A DNA stretch of 64,000 nucleotides. It comes from Blastomyces gilchristii SLH14081 (lineage: Eukaryota > Ascomycota > Eurotiomycetes > Onygenales > Ajellomycetaceae). How positions within the stretch are numbered: the first letter of the stretch is position 1; each line of letters opens with the position of its first letter. The DNA lies in assembly GCF_000003855.2 (NCBI RefSeq), contig NW_003101670.1, forward strand, positions 990,081-1,054,080. The letters run 5' to 3'. Both the position numbers and the translations under genes were made by a program. Positions 23,374-36,201 of the stretch are shown piece after piece. The notes below the pieces were generated by a model, which was not told the DNA's origin, did not search any database, and worked only from the letters and a program-made list of their open reading frames with translations.

Positions 23374-25950
23374 TTCTCCCTCACCAGATTCAGTCACACT
23401 CATGTGATCATGATGTATGCCCTAGCCTCATGCGGATTAGCACATCACTAGTGTTTATGATAGTGTAGTCTATCTCTGATTCAGCTAGCATTCTGTATAT
23501 ACTCTTACAAAGAAACTTTCACTATATTACATCACTTATTCACTAACTTTTTTCATTCTTCAATCATCTTCTTCATTATTATTATCATTGAATATCATTA
23601 TCTTATTCAAGATTTCTACTTCTTCTTCTATTCAACTCTTTCTATCTATTTATCTATTATATTATACACATTTCTGACAATGACTTTCTGTTCTTATAAC
23701 AAGTGTTATTATAGTACTCATATCAGACAGTTTATTAACAGTAAGTGTAATATATTGTGAAATATGATCAGAACTTGTTTATCTTCTAATAATTATCAGA
23801 ATATACTATCATGAATAACACATCTTCTTTAACTTCTTATATACTCTCAACTGTTTTTCTTCTCAGTGACTTCTGATTGTATTTTCTGATATAATTTTAT
23901 ATGAATGCAGATGCTGATATTTGTTTTTATTTATATAGAATCTTTATACATTAACAGATTCATATTCACTGATGATAGTAAACATCTCAATATTGAATTA
24001 TTAATTGAAAACTTGAAGAATATGATAATGAAGAAATTATCTGTATTATATATAATCAGATCTTCTGCATTTTCTTCTACTCTCTCTGTTTCTTTCTCTG
24101 TTACTCTCTCTTAATCTTCTACATCTGTCTCTGTATCTGATTCTTCTACTCTTACTATCTCTGTTCTTATAATCTCTACTCTCACTACTTCTACTCTCAC
24201 TGCTGCTTTTATTACTAGCTCTTCTCATTTCAAGAAGATATTGCATAGACTCAGTGAATTATATTTTTCAGTATGTACACTCTTATTCTTCTTACTGATC
24301 TCTAGAACAATTTATTGTATGAAGATAATATATAATATAACTATCTAAAGCTCAGTTATAAACACTGATTATTATATTCATTTTAAATATTTATGATGAG
24401 ATAATTATTTATTTATATCAGAGAATCATCTTCTTTCTTAACAGTATTAAGATTATAAGTCTTTTTCTTTTTCATCTTTTCTTTCTGATGCTGATTTTTC
24501 TGTTCTTGAAGAAAATTATTATAAGTTTTATTATATATGAAGTTGTAATATTCACAGATATTAAGAAACTTTTTATAACTGTAAAGTTCAATATCACAGA
24601 GATATTCACTCTGATAAATTTCTTCAGAATAATAGATCTGTATCAGTCTATTCTCTAATATCTGTTATTTAACTTCATAATGCAGGTAAAAGATATTCAT
24701 GTTTTCAGAAACAGAAATATAAATGTTGTACTCTTTTACATCTGTAGATATAAGACTTATATATCTTGTCTAAAATATTATTATAAGAATGAGCTGTTCA
24801 CACACTGTATTCTGCTTTCTGTATTTCTCTGTGTCTCTCTCTCTCTTTCTGAGAAGTCTTGTATGTGTTGTAATTGTGTGTATAACTCTAAGATCAGTAG
24901 GTGTTTATTCAGTAACTATTCTCATCTCTGATTTTATGATTTTTATACACTAATAATGATTCTTAGTTACTCCGGTGTCAGAGATCATTCTAATTGAAGA
25001 TGATTACACTGCTGAGACTACTTTCTCTTATCTTCAAGCTTCTTCTGTTACTTTCTCTCTCTCTTCTGCAGAGAAGATGTATGCAGATTATAAGTATTCA
25101 GTCTCAGATGACTCTCACTGTTATTTATCTGATTCTGTATCTTCTTCTTCTTTTATTTCTTCTGTCTCTGTCTTCTCTGTCTTGATTTCTGATTCTGTAA
25201 ATCTTACACTCTTCTTTAATTTTTCTACACACATGTGTACACATTTCTATATTAGTATTTCAGTCAATCTTGTGATAAATGATATTAATGTTGTATGCAG
25301 AGTGATAGAGAAATCAGAGACATGTATAGTTTTATTGTAAGAGTGACTTACAGCTCTTGAATCTCTTACAGATCTTGAGTTTTGAGATTTTCTTTATTTT
25401 TAATGTTTTTCAGATGATATGATGTTAGAAATAGATTAAATGTATAATATATGAAAATGAATGAGATATATATAATAATATTTATCTTTTACAGCTAACT
25501 TTTATAATTGATGACTAATTCATTATTTCTTTTCTTTTCTTACACTTTTTCTTTATCTGCTAGTTACTACTCTTATACAATCTCTGTATAATACAGTGTT
25601 CAGTGACTAGATTCAGTAGCTTTCATCTTTTATAATTCTGTCTTATATATTATACTGTCTCTCTTCACTCACTCAGACTACTACAGTGAACAGCTTAATG
25701 AAACTAATCTCACTCAATCTCTGAGTATCTTTAGAAATTGAGATAACTTAATCTTATATATTTATAAATGTTTCAGATAATTCATTCTCTGTGATCTTTA
25801 TAATTAAACTGATATAAACAGTTGAATTCAACTCTGAATCTCTTTTTCTTCTATAATCTGATTCATATATAAGTCTGCTGCTTTGAGATCACTCTTTATC
25901 ATATTACACTCACTGTTTACAGTGCATTATTATATAATCAGCTACAGTCT
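23374..25950 (-). other. G4 3' region, no recognised domain
   Basis: This lies between the integrase end and the 3' LTR. On the minus strand there is an uninterrupted 66-codon Arg/Ser/Glu-rich stretch (24,046-24,246) and an acidic, Thr/Ser/Glu-rich frame around 25,000-25,300. The plus-strand frames in the same place (for example 24,975-25,340) look like mirror images of this biased composition. I cannot tell whether it was a C-terminal extension, an extra retroelement gene or non-coding. Confidence 0.4.
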
Positions 25951-27062
25951 CATCACTTATTAAAGTATGATATTTATCTGATTTCTTCATTACTTCTCAT
26001 TCTTTTCTTATAATTATGAAAAGATTAGAATAAGTGAGATTATCTGATTTATAAGTATCTATGATTTCTCTTACTTCATAAGACTTTTTAATTATTAGTT
26101 TCTTCTTTTTCAATGCTGATTATAGTACTGTAGATGATTATAATTCATTCAGATCTTATATCTTCATCTTTATAAGATGTGAATCATTTATTAAGTTGTA
26201 TAAGACTTATCTCTCTAGTTTCTTCAATGTATAAGTTCTCAGAGAATGTGATTTAAGTATTTTATAGAGCTTAAATTATCTAGATTGAAACTTCTCAGAA
26301 CTCTTATTATATATAAAAACTGATATTCTTATCTTGAGACTTAATTTCTTAACTAGTGAGTCTTGTATTCTTTTCAATTGAATTGCTCAGTTCAGAAGTA
26401 ACTCATTAGCTTTTATATATGTGTGACTGATTTCTTTCAATCTTGATTCTGTGTCTGTGACTACTGTGTCTGCAACTGCTACTGCTGTATCTGTAACTGC
26501 TGTTTCTGCTGTGTCTGTAACTGTTGTGTTCATGACTGTTGTGTCTGTAAGTATTGCATCTGTGACTGTTGTGTCCGCAACTGCTGTTTTCTTTCTCATC
26601 TTTTTCAAAGCATTCTCTGAGATGCGCGGATGCAATTCATACAACAGGTAGAATGATGAATGCTTGAAGACTGCATACTGTCAAATCTGCATGACTAATA
26701 GCATCTGTCTGAGATATTCATTTCATAGTCTTATAGACTTGCTCACTAGATATTTCATCAGTATATTATTCAATATTTCATTCAAGTGTTTCATCTTCTC
26801 ATTCATCTATAGATGATATAACATTGTTCTATAATGTCTTGTCTATAACTGACTTATAAAATACCTCACTGCTTCTTCTATAAGATTTATATTATTATCA
26901 GTTAGAATCTTACACAGTATTTTATAGTTAATATAGATTTTATCATATAGAAACTTTATTATCATCTTCTCTATTATCTCTGAAACTACTTTCATGACTG
27001 ATCAGTCAGTAGTATAATTAATAGCAGTGATTATTCATTGATTTTCATTTAGTATTCATAGC
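25951..27062 (-). pseudogene. G4 integrase, C-terminal part (decayed)
   Basis: The minus-strand frame shows an integrase core resembling 'A-I-N-Y-T-T-D-W' (about 27,040), 'L-T-D-N', 'Y-H-x-x-M-N' and 'L-Y-E-L-H-P-R-I' (about 26,650). A GPY/F-like stretch lies near 26,280. An 85-codon open piece at 26,387-26,644 includes a run of five-residue D-T-T-V-T-like repeats inserted between core and GPY/F-like region. The frame is interrupted at 27,063 by H2 and continues at 32,817. Confidence 0.8.
26451..26590 (-). repeat. 15-bp coding minisatellite in G4 integrase
   Basis: About eight imperfect 15-bp units, TCTGTAACTGTTGTG-like on the plus strand. They encode D-T-T-V-T-type pentapeptides on the minus strand. 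The length is a multiple of three, so the frame persists, and open frames appear on both strands. The plus-strand frame is a shadow. Confidence 0.8.
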
Positions 27063-27449
27063 AGTATGTCTAGACTGGCCGCTGGGATCATGAATTTCAC
27101 ATTTGGTTTCATTTAATCTGATCTCATACATTTCTTAGTGTGAGTCCCACCAGGACCAAGCCTCAAAAAAATCTGAAAATAGATCATTTCTGAGAGAAAT
27201 GATGTGAAAAATGATCAGATTTAATTCAAGAACAGTGAAATGAGAGTAATTTCTCAGAATAAACTGTGAAAAATAATCATTCTTTCAAAATCAGAATGAG
27301 ACTGAGACTGAAGATCAAATTCAGTCTCATTCAGTTCATTCAGTGATTACTTATATAATCAGAATTTGGTAATGATTATTGATAACACTTATGAAACAAC
27401 TAAATACATTCTTGTGTAAGTTTATTCTTCACTTTCTTATGAAAATTAC

Positions 27450-29800
27450 ACTTCTCTGATATACTGTAATCAGAGATATTAAACTGTCTGATAATTTCAT
27501 GTTTTATAATCATGAGTTTCTTGATTGTTTCTTCTTATAATTGTCTCTGATGATAGTAATAAATATCTCAGCTTGAGTTGAACTTTCACTTCATTCTCAT
27601 CTCTATCAATGAAATTATTAGAATATCACATATTATCAGTATAACAGTTAAATATATACTCTCAATAATTTTTCATAACTCTAGAATTAATTTAATGTGT
27701 AAATTTATTGAATCATCTTGAAGATAGCAGTCAAATTCAGTTTTATAAGTATGTAGTTTTGCCTGATTTTCAGTTGCAATCAATGTATACAAGTTCTGTT
27801 TTAAAGTTAGTATTATAGTTCTATATAATATGAAGTGTTATCAAAGATCATTACTTACTAGAGAATTGTATTTCACTGTCTTCATATCTCTAACATCTGC
27901 TCATTCAAATCTCTGATAGTTGGTATTGTAGTAGTCTTGAGCTAATTTAACATATAAGTCTCATTTCTCCTCTGTTCAATCTTGAGAAGTGTAGATATTA
28001 ACTTAATAGAAGAGATCTAGTAGAGCTGCTACAGTATAGTACTCTGTAAAAGATTGTTCAGTTTTACTGTAATAATATACCAGTTTATCTCTTACAGCAA
28101 TAATAGCCTGCACTATAGCATCATCTCAGACTGAATTTCTTTTTAAGTGATTCAACTGCTTCTTAAGATGAGTAAATAAACTGTTATACACTCATCAGAC
28201 TGACTGTAGCATTGATGTACAAGTGATTGAGACTGTCTTTATTATCTTATAAAACTGAAACAGTAAATCAATCACATATTTTAACTGAGTTCACTTTATA
28301 TCAGAAAGTTTCAATATCTGAATCTTTTCTTAATCAGAGTATTGCACTCAATGATCAATTATCTGATATAATTGAAGAGTCTGAACAGTTATCTTATATG
28401 TTGAACTTCACTGTATTCTAATATTCTGTATCATATTCAGTGATGTGACTGATTTATTTGTTTATTAAATATCATGAAATTATTATTATTGTTTAGAGAA
28501 GATACAAATCATATTAGCAATGTTTTAAATCTGTGATATTTAAATTATTAGTCAATCTATTCAAAATTAACAGTAGTATTATTAAAAAGCATTATTAAAA
28601 AGTAATATTAAAAAGTGTTGTTAAAAAATATTATCTTTTACAAAGTAAATGTAAAAGTTACTTGAGTAATTACTTTTATCTCATTCTCATCGCAAGAATC
28701 AGTCATTTCATTATTCTTCATCTCAATGTTAAGATTCTTTATCAGTGTTTGCATCACAAGTTGAATTACATGAGTAATACAGAGAATATGACCTTGTTTA
28801 TCATTTCAGAAATGCAAAGCCAATTTTTGCTTCAAGCTGTTCATCATAGTGTAGTTATTCACAGCATTGTCAGTTATAATTATAAGAAGACTGAGATTAA
28901 TATTTCAATAGTCATTTTTAATCACAGTCATTAATATCTCTGTTATATAATTCTCAGTATAACTACTAATCAATGATTTAAATTCAATTAATGTCTCTTA
29001 ATAAGTTCAGTTCTCATCAATGTAATAACATATAACTCTCATAAATATAAGATTGTTTGTACTAGTTCATATATTCACTGTGAGAGACACTCTTCAATAA
29101 TTCTTCAACTCTGATTCTAGATATTATATATTGACTTTGTAGTGTGTCTTAAGATTGAACTGAAGACAGAATTGATGTGAAATATGAAGATTTGAATTAA
29201 GTATTTGAAGAAGTGTTCAGAATTCGGGGTTTTCAATTGATTGAAGAGAAAGATTCAGAGATATATATATATAAAGTAATTATTCATGGAAGTTATCAGA
29301 TAAGAGTTATGAAATCAGAGTACTGATATGTAATCATTTTCACATGATTTTCTTCAAATTAGAAAGTTAGTGTTATTAAAAATCATTATCTGATAGAGTA
29401 ACTTATCAGCTCAGTAGTAATTTTCTGATTATTTTTCTTTTATTGTCTGCATTCTGATGACTTCAGATATCAGGAAATTTCTTCAGAGTTATAATCAGTT
29501 TATAATGAATATTTCTGAATGAAGTTGCAGTGAATGTAGCAGAGAGATGACTCTTCAGTAATCTATAATACAATCTGTTGATAGTTATTTCATAGTTCAT
29601 CTCAGTGTTTATATTGAGTTTTTCATAAATTTCATGACCTGGAATCAGATGTGAAGAATAAAGTGATTATTTATTATAGTTGAAAGAGAGAATTCTGTGT
29701 TGAATTATAAATAACATAGACTTTGTGATTCACAGTGATTTCTTGAAGAGTTTGTGAATCTTCAATAGAAGTAAAAGAAGTGAAAGAAATGAATTCAGAA
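27450..29800 (-). pseudogene. H2 hAT transposase (decayed)
   Basis: The minus-strand counterpart of the H3 transposase. The N-terminus lies near 29,795, with the start codon apparently mutated from ATG to ATA. The C-terminal dimerisation region is near 27,530-27,640. Stops interrupt it throughout. Two plus-strand open stretches in it (28,227-28,421 and 28,662-28,934) are shadows. Confidence 0.7.
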
Positions 29801-30269
29801 GATATGATAATAATTGAGAAAGATGATAATTTATTTTCAATAACTGATCACTGATGTGTGTAAGAAGAATTAATATAAGAGAAAATAATCTTCTTTCTTA
29901 GCTTAGTTATAATTTTAGTACTAACTCAGATTGAATATTATTAATGTATAAAAGTAAATAAACAATCTTGATTAATCTCTATCATATTTCTTGAAATATA
30001 TTAATATTATGAAAGAGAGCATTATTAAATTGTGTTATTAGATAATATCATTAAAAATATATTAATATTGTGAATATCAATATTGAAAAAATGTTGATAC
30101 TTATACATTATAGTGGCATGATAGTTGAATATATATATATATATTATTCCTGATATTGATAATTGATTACAACTTGTACAATAATTTTTGAAAACTCAAA
30201 ATTAATTTCAATTATTAACTAATAGTTACAAACTTATAACTAACTAATATAAAAAGAAAAAAACTTTTT

Positions 30270-31085
30270 CTACTTATTATCTTTCTTCTCTTTCTCATTC
30301 TTCTTATTATTCTTCACAATTCACTTCTTATTCTCATTCTTCTTCTTCTTCTTCTCATCTGAGATAATAATCCTCTTAAAATCTCTCTCTGCTGTCTTCT
30401 CAGAGAAGAGTTCTCACTGCTCTCTCTCAGTCAGATTAACCTGCACTTTAAAATCCTACATTTTCTAGTCTGCTGTCTCAGGTTTCATCTCAGCAGTAAG
30501 CAGATTGACATGCTCAGAGAGCAGAAGTGTCTTCTCAATGTTTTGAATCATGAAGTGCATTTGAGATCTGAACAAGGTCTCAATTCTCTTCTCTGTCAGC
30601 TTCTGCTAATTAATTAGAGAACAGAAGTGTTATTAAAAATTATTATCTCTCAATAAAAAACTTATCAGTTTTGACTTCTTTATCTCTCACTCTAATATCT
30701 TCTCAATCTTCTTCTGTCACTGTTTATTTATAGTAACACTCTTCTTCTTTCTCTCTCTCTTTATCTTAGTTTTAAATTATTCTCAGAACTTCTTCTGATC
30801 TCATCACTGCTGTATAAGACTCTTCAGTGTCTTCTTTTCTAATCTCTCACAGACAGTGTCATTCATATTATTTCTATACTTAGTTCAGTCTAAATCTATC
30901 AGAAGTGTTACTTAAAATTGTTATTATTCTACTCTCTTACAGAGTCTCTTCAAGACATTATAATATATCTTATAATCTGTCTCTCTGTACTTGAATGCCT
31001 TCTTCTTCTCTCCCTTCAATCTGTGACAGTGCTCACGCGCCTTGGTGGTCTGCAGAACCGCAGAATATTTGAAGAAGAATGACAT
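30270..31085 (-). pseudogene. H2 ORF-A: zinc-ribbon-like protein (decayed)
   Basis: The minus-strand ATG is at 31,083-31,085 (frame M-S-F-F-F-K-Y-S-A-V-L-Q). The first CxxC reads R-E-H-C, so its first Cys is mutated. A Lys-rich segment and the second CxxC follow. It has the same position and strand relative to the transposase as in H1 and H3. Confidence 0.6.
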
Positions 31086-32816
31086 GATTGATTTTGATGA
31101 GTGTTGAAGAGAGAGTGAAGACAGGCAATAATATAATAATAATGATGATAATGATGATGATGATAATAATGATGATGATAATAATAATAATGATAATGAT
31201 GATGATGATGATGAAAGAGAGAGTGTATTGAAATATATTATTGACTTATTAAATATAAAGAGATAAAGAAACTATTAACAGCTTTCAGAGATGTACAGAA
31301 ACAGCTACAGTGTTGTATAATAATATTATCTTCATTTAATATATACACTATTGATATTCTTTGTATGCATTTATTATATAATCTATATCAGAGATACATG
31401 CAGAAAACAGATCTTTGTTACTAGAAAGAATAATTACAGTGATTCTCTATTTTCATATTATAAAGATAAGTTATTCTCATTTCTTTCTTCTCTCTTTTCT
31501 CTTCTTCTTTAACTCATCACTAAGTTCAAGCTGGTATGAAAACTATTAAAACACTTATAGAAATCCTCAAATTGAAGAGTATAGACTAATCAAATTTTAA
31601 ATACAGATGAATTAAATTACATTCAATAATACTAATTATTCATTTCTTTCTCAATAAAACAACAGTCACATCTTTCCCTTCTTTCTTAAACAAAACATGA
31701 CTTATGAAAAGTGAGTACTATGCTAGATTATAATGATCAACACAGTCTTAGCATGCAGAACTGTATACATGCAGTGCATGCTGAACTGAGAGACTGTGTG
31801 AATTACAAACTGATAATAGCATCTCAGAGAGAGCTATGCAGTGTGAGAAAGTCATAACTCTCAGTCATATATGCAGAGAGTGAATCACTGCAGTAAGTGT
31901 ATATACATTGCATGAAAGTAATGCTTTTTAATAACACTCAGTCTCTGATATTATGAAAATAGAGTCTCTCTGTGAGATCTGTTTTTATTAGAAGTTAGAG
32001 AATCTTATATTTCTCAAGACTATCTTCATATGTCTTGTTCATGAAATTGATGAGAGAAATCATTGATTTCAGCATTCTGTTCTTGATATCATTTAAGTGA
32101 CAGCAGAGTTCACTCTGATCACACTTTTTAAGTGTATATTTTCTAATTATTCACATTTATACAGATATATACTGATTATTTATTAGATAATATTAAGATA
32201 ATGACTTATCACAGTCATGTTATTCTCACTGTGAGAGATACATAATTGATGATGAATATTGTGAAGCCTCTGAGAAGTGAGTATTTTGAGAATGCTGTAA
32301 CTCTGTAATCTTGATTTTTTTTATTTTTATTTTTTATTTTTTTCTTTCTCTTTTTTTTTTTTTTTTTTATTGTGATTTTTTCTTATGTTTATTTTATTTT
32401 TTGTTTTTTATTTTTTTTTATATTTTATATATTTTTCATAATTAAAATTATATGAATTATAATCTATATTCAGAAAAGTAATAATATTTGATAACACTCT
32501 CTGTTGAATTTTCAATAAATGAGCACTATGTTATGATATTATATAAGTGAGAAATGATTTCATGATCTCATTTAATGCCATTCTCAATAATGAGATCAGA
32601 ATGAAAATGTGACTAAGAATTTAAACATATTCTTTATCTGAGACTAGATTTTTATTTGAAAAGTGAATCTGAGATCTTTAATATTTGAAATAACATGATT
32701 TGAAATCAATGTGATGAATACAAACCATGATCAGAAGTAATGCTTTTAGGCAATGTAATAACTGTAAAGTTTGATCCTGGTCTCAGACACAGTCACACGG
32801 TCAGTCTAAGTATGTC

Positions 32817-35800
32817 TATGAGATTTATCTCTCATTGTTTGAACAGTTATATTGTATACTTTATCTGATATTACACTTTCTTATATTTTAATTCTTTCTT
32901 AGATTCTTTCATAATCTGATAATTCAGACACTTATGAGTATATATCTGAATATTCTCAGTCATGCTTGATCAGTATACTCTTGATTTAAGTATACTTATA
33001 AGTTCAGAGCTTTCTAAGTGACTGAATTTCTTATGCATGCAAGTTATCAAGTTATGTCTAAATAAATATTCTAGATAGAGAGCTTCTGTGTATTCTAGAT
33101 TACAGTAAAGCATAATATTGTTTTTCAATTTTCTCAGCTTAAAGTTCAGAAGTATCTCTTCTACTACTTTTATAAGATGCTTATTATCTGATATCTTGTC
33201 ATTCTTTAAGTAAGAGATCATTGTATTCACTTATTTCAATTTCTTGTATTCTCTCAGTATATTTAACACAAACTTTTCTTATATCTGATTTATAGAACTC
33301 TCACTCATGAAATTAAGTCTGTAATTAATTATATCAGATATCACAGTATCTGATCTCTTTCAGTATTTAATATTAAAATTATATACTTAAAACTCTGAGA
33401 TTCAATATACTAAGTGTTTAAAAGATTTTATTATTAATTATAGATAGATAAGACTCTTATAATTCATAATCATTATTGTTATATACTTATTATCAATATA
33501 TCTATCTTACAATATCAGTATATACTTGATTACTAGTAATTTCTTTTCATACACTGAGTAATTGAGCTCAGTGTCTGATAGTTTTCTATCATTGTATATT
33601 ATTAGATACAGCTTGCTATTCTTACTTATCTGTAGAAGAGTATCTGTGATATCTCATTTAAATATGTCTGTCTTAATATAGAAAGGTTTATTATAATCTG
33701 ATTGAATAAGTACTGAGAATATTATTATATATTCTCTCAGTGTGAGAAAAGTCTCTTTACACACAGTATTTTAAATAATTGAATAACACTTCTTCTTTCA
33801 CAGATTTGCATCTATTTCTCTTAAGAGATCTGAGAGTGATGTAGATATTTATATGAAATTCTTGATAAATCTACAGTAATATGAGATTAACTTAAGAAAC
33901 TGTTATATATAATATATATTTCTCAGCTGTGATTAATTTACTATAATATTCAATTTCTTTAGAATGAGATATATACAGTCATCACTCACTATATATCTGA
34001 TGAACTTCAACTCTTTTATTTTAAATACATACTTTGTTAATTTAATATAGAGCTTATACTCTGTCAGAGTTATAAGCACTTTATGAAGATACTTCAGATA
34101 TTCATTATATAAGTTTAAAAAGACTAGAATATCATTGAGATATATAAGATATAAGATTTTATTCTATTTATAAAGAATCATATTCATTATTATTTAAAAG
34201 ATGATATGTGCATTTATCAGACTGAATAATATTATCAGAAATTCAAACTTCTCTTATTATATATTAAATATGATTTGTGAAACTGACAGTTCACTTACAC
34301 AGATCTGTCAGTATTCTGAGAGAAGAACAATCTTTAATAAATATTAGATGTTTTCAACTGTATTTAACTATTGTTGAATTTATAATAGTGAATATTCATT
34401 CTTAATTATAAGCTTATTAAGTGCTTGATAATTAATATACATTCATTACTTCTTATCTATCTTTTTCATAAATAGAACTGAAAAGTCTCACATACTTAAT
34501 AAGAGTTATATAAGATTATATGCTAGAAGATCTGTAATCTCACACTTCTGTTCTTTAAGATACATTTGTGACAGAGAGTATATATTCTGATTGACTGATT
34601 TTGCATTCTCTGTATCAATCTCATGTACAAATTCTCATTTCAGTGATAATTCTAATAAAAGATCTGTTTAAAAGATTTTCTTATACTTCTTCAGAAGCTT
34701 CTTTATACACTTATTCTTCTATATATTCTTTATCTTAGTTTTCTTCACTTTCAGATTCTGTATGATATACAGAATACTTTCAGATAAGGTCTTATAAATC
34801 ATTCTTTTTACTTATTAATACATAAGTAGATTTAATTCTTCTATATCAGAGATATGAAATGTTCTTCTTATATCAGTTAATAGAATTATATGAACTGTTT
34901 TCTTTCTATCAGTCAACTATATATAATATGTACATCATTGAATCTGTGAATTAAATCTTTGAAATCAATTGAGTCTGAGAATAAGATTGTATTTTATATT
35001 CTGCAGCTCTCATACTCAAATATAGTAAGATTATTCTTCAAAGTGTAAGAAAACTCTTACTCTTACAGATAATATTAAATATCAGTTATCAGATAATCTT
35101 ATGCATCAGAGATTCTTCACTCAGTGAATCTCTTTCAGTCTTCAGATTATATAATTATCAATATATTATATAGAAGCTTCTGTGTTTACTAATACTTTTA
35201 CAGTCATCTCTCAATTCTTACTTAAGTATCTCTTATATATTAACATTTTAAACTTTAAGATATTGAGATAAGTGTTTACTTTATCATTCTTATCTGTACT
35301 TTATTCAGAAGCCTGCTTTCTCTTAATATTCATAGAATTCAGAGAATCATCTAATACAGACATCTCTTTCACTTTGAAGACTTTTTATAGAATATCAGTA
35401 ATTGTCTTTAAGCTCACTGATTCTGCTAGTTTTTGAACTCTCTTACTTCTCTTGACTGTGCATACTGTGTATAATCTTTTATATTATGATTTTGACATTC
35501 ACAGTTAAAGTAAGCTTAATACTTGTGATATTAAGATTTTCACTCAAAGAATTTCTTTTTCAGAGAATTCAGTGCTTTAGCAATAGTATTCAGATCTAGA
35601 TTCATTATATCTGAGTGTATAACTTATATTATAGAAGTCTGATTATCTATTCTCTGCTGAAGTATACTTTATTACAGTATTTTCTATTATAATTGACTCA
35701 CTTATTCTTATACAATAAGAATATTGTATACTTCTTTTATTATATCTGATTATAAGATAAAGCATTTTCATTTCACTCTTAACTCAGATATAAGACCATG

Positions 35801-36189
35801 AATAAAGATCTATAAATAGAAAGATATTGAAAGCTCTTCATTCAATATAAGATAGTATAAACTGAAGTGTGTGAAGTATAATATAAGATCACTTACTTAT
35901 CTACACTCAGTGAAGTATTTATAATACTTATTTTATATATTCACTTTCTCAAAGTTATACAAGAGTCATTTAAAAAACTCATTTCATATTTATGAAAATA
36001 AATATCATTTCAGATCTGTAAGATTTATCTTTTTATCAGTCATTTATAATAACTTTACTTTTTTATATAGAAATATAGCAGATCTTAAGACTTGTTGAAA
36101 TTCTGTTAACTATCTGTCTGTGAGTTTATATTTAATCTGATAATATAATTGTATCTGACTTAGTTAGCTGATTATAGTATTATTTTTTC
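32817..36189 (-). pseudogene. G4 gag knuckle, protease, RT, RNase H, integrase start (decayed)
   Basis: Read from 36,189 down on the minus strand. A CCHC-like knuckle lies near 35,490. An aspartic protease stretch with V-N-T-x-A-S lies near 35,195. The RT at about 34,900-33,900 has a Y-L-N-D-I-L-V-F active-site region near 34,145 (one catalytic Asp mutated to Asn). RNase H lies at about 33,800-33,300. An integrase N-terminal stretch, with an 86-codon open piece at 32,970-33,230, contains F-S-H-L-E-S-S-E-L. H2 interrupts the integrase. Confidence 0.82.
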
Positions 36190-36201
36190 AGTTGTTATTG
36201 A

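Larger units (their letters stand above)
27071..32808 (-). mobile_element. hAT transposon H2 (5.74 kb)
   Basis: Ends TAGACTGGCCGC and GGTCAGTCTA, with a perfect 8-bp duplication AGTATGTC at 27,063-27,070 and 32,809-32,816. It is collinear with H1 and has the same two minus-strand genes. It is inserted in the G4 integrase. Confidence 0.93.

Noticed and set aside
24975..25340. 121-codon plus-strand Ser-rich protein
   Set aside because: G4 is transcribed on the minus strand. Plus frames there are pyrimidine-rich mirror images and resemble no family.
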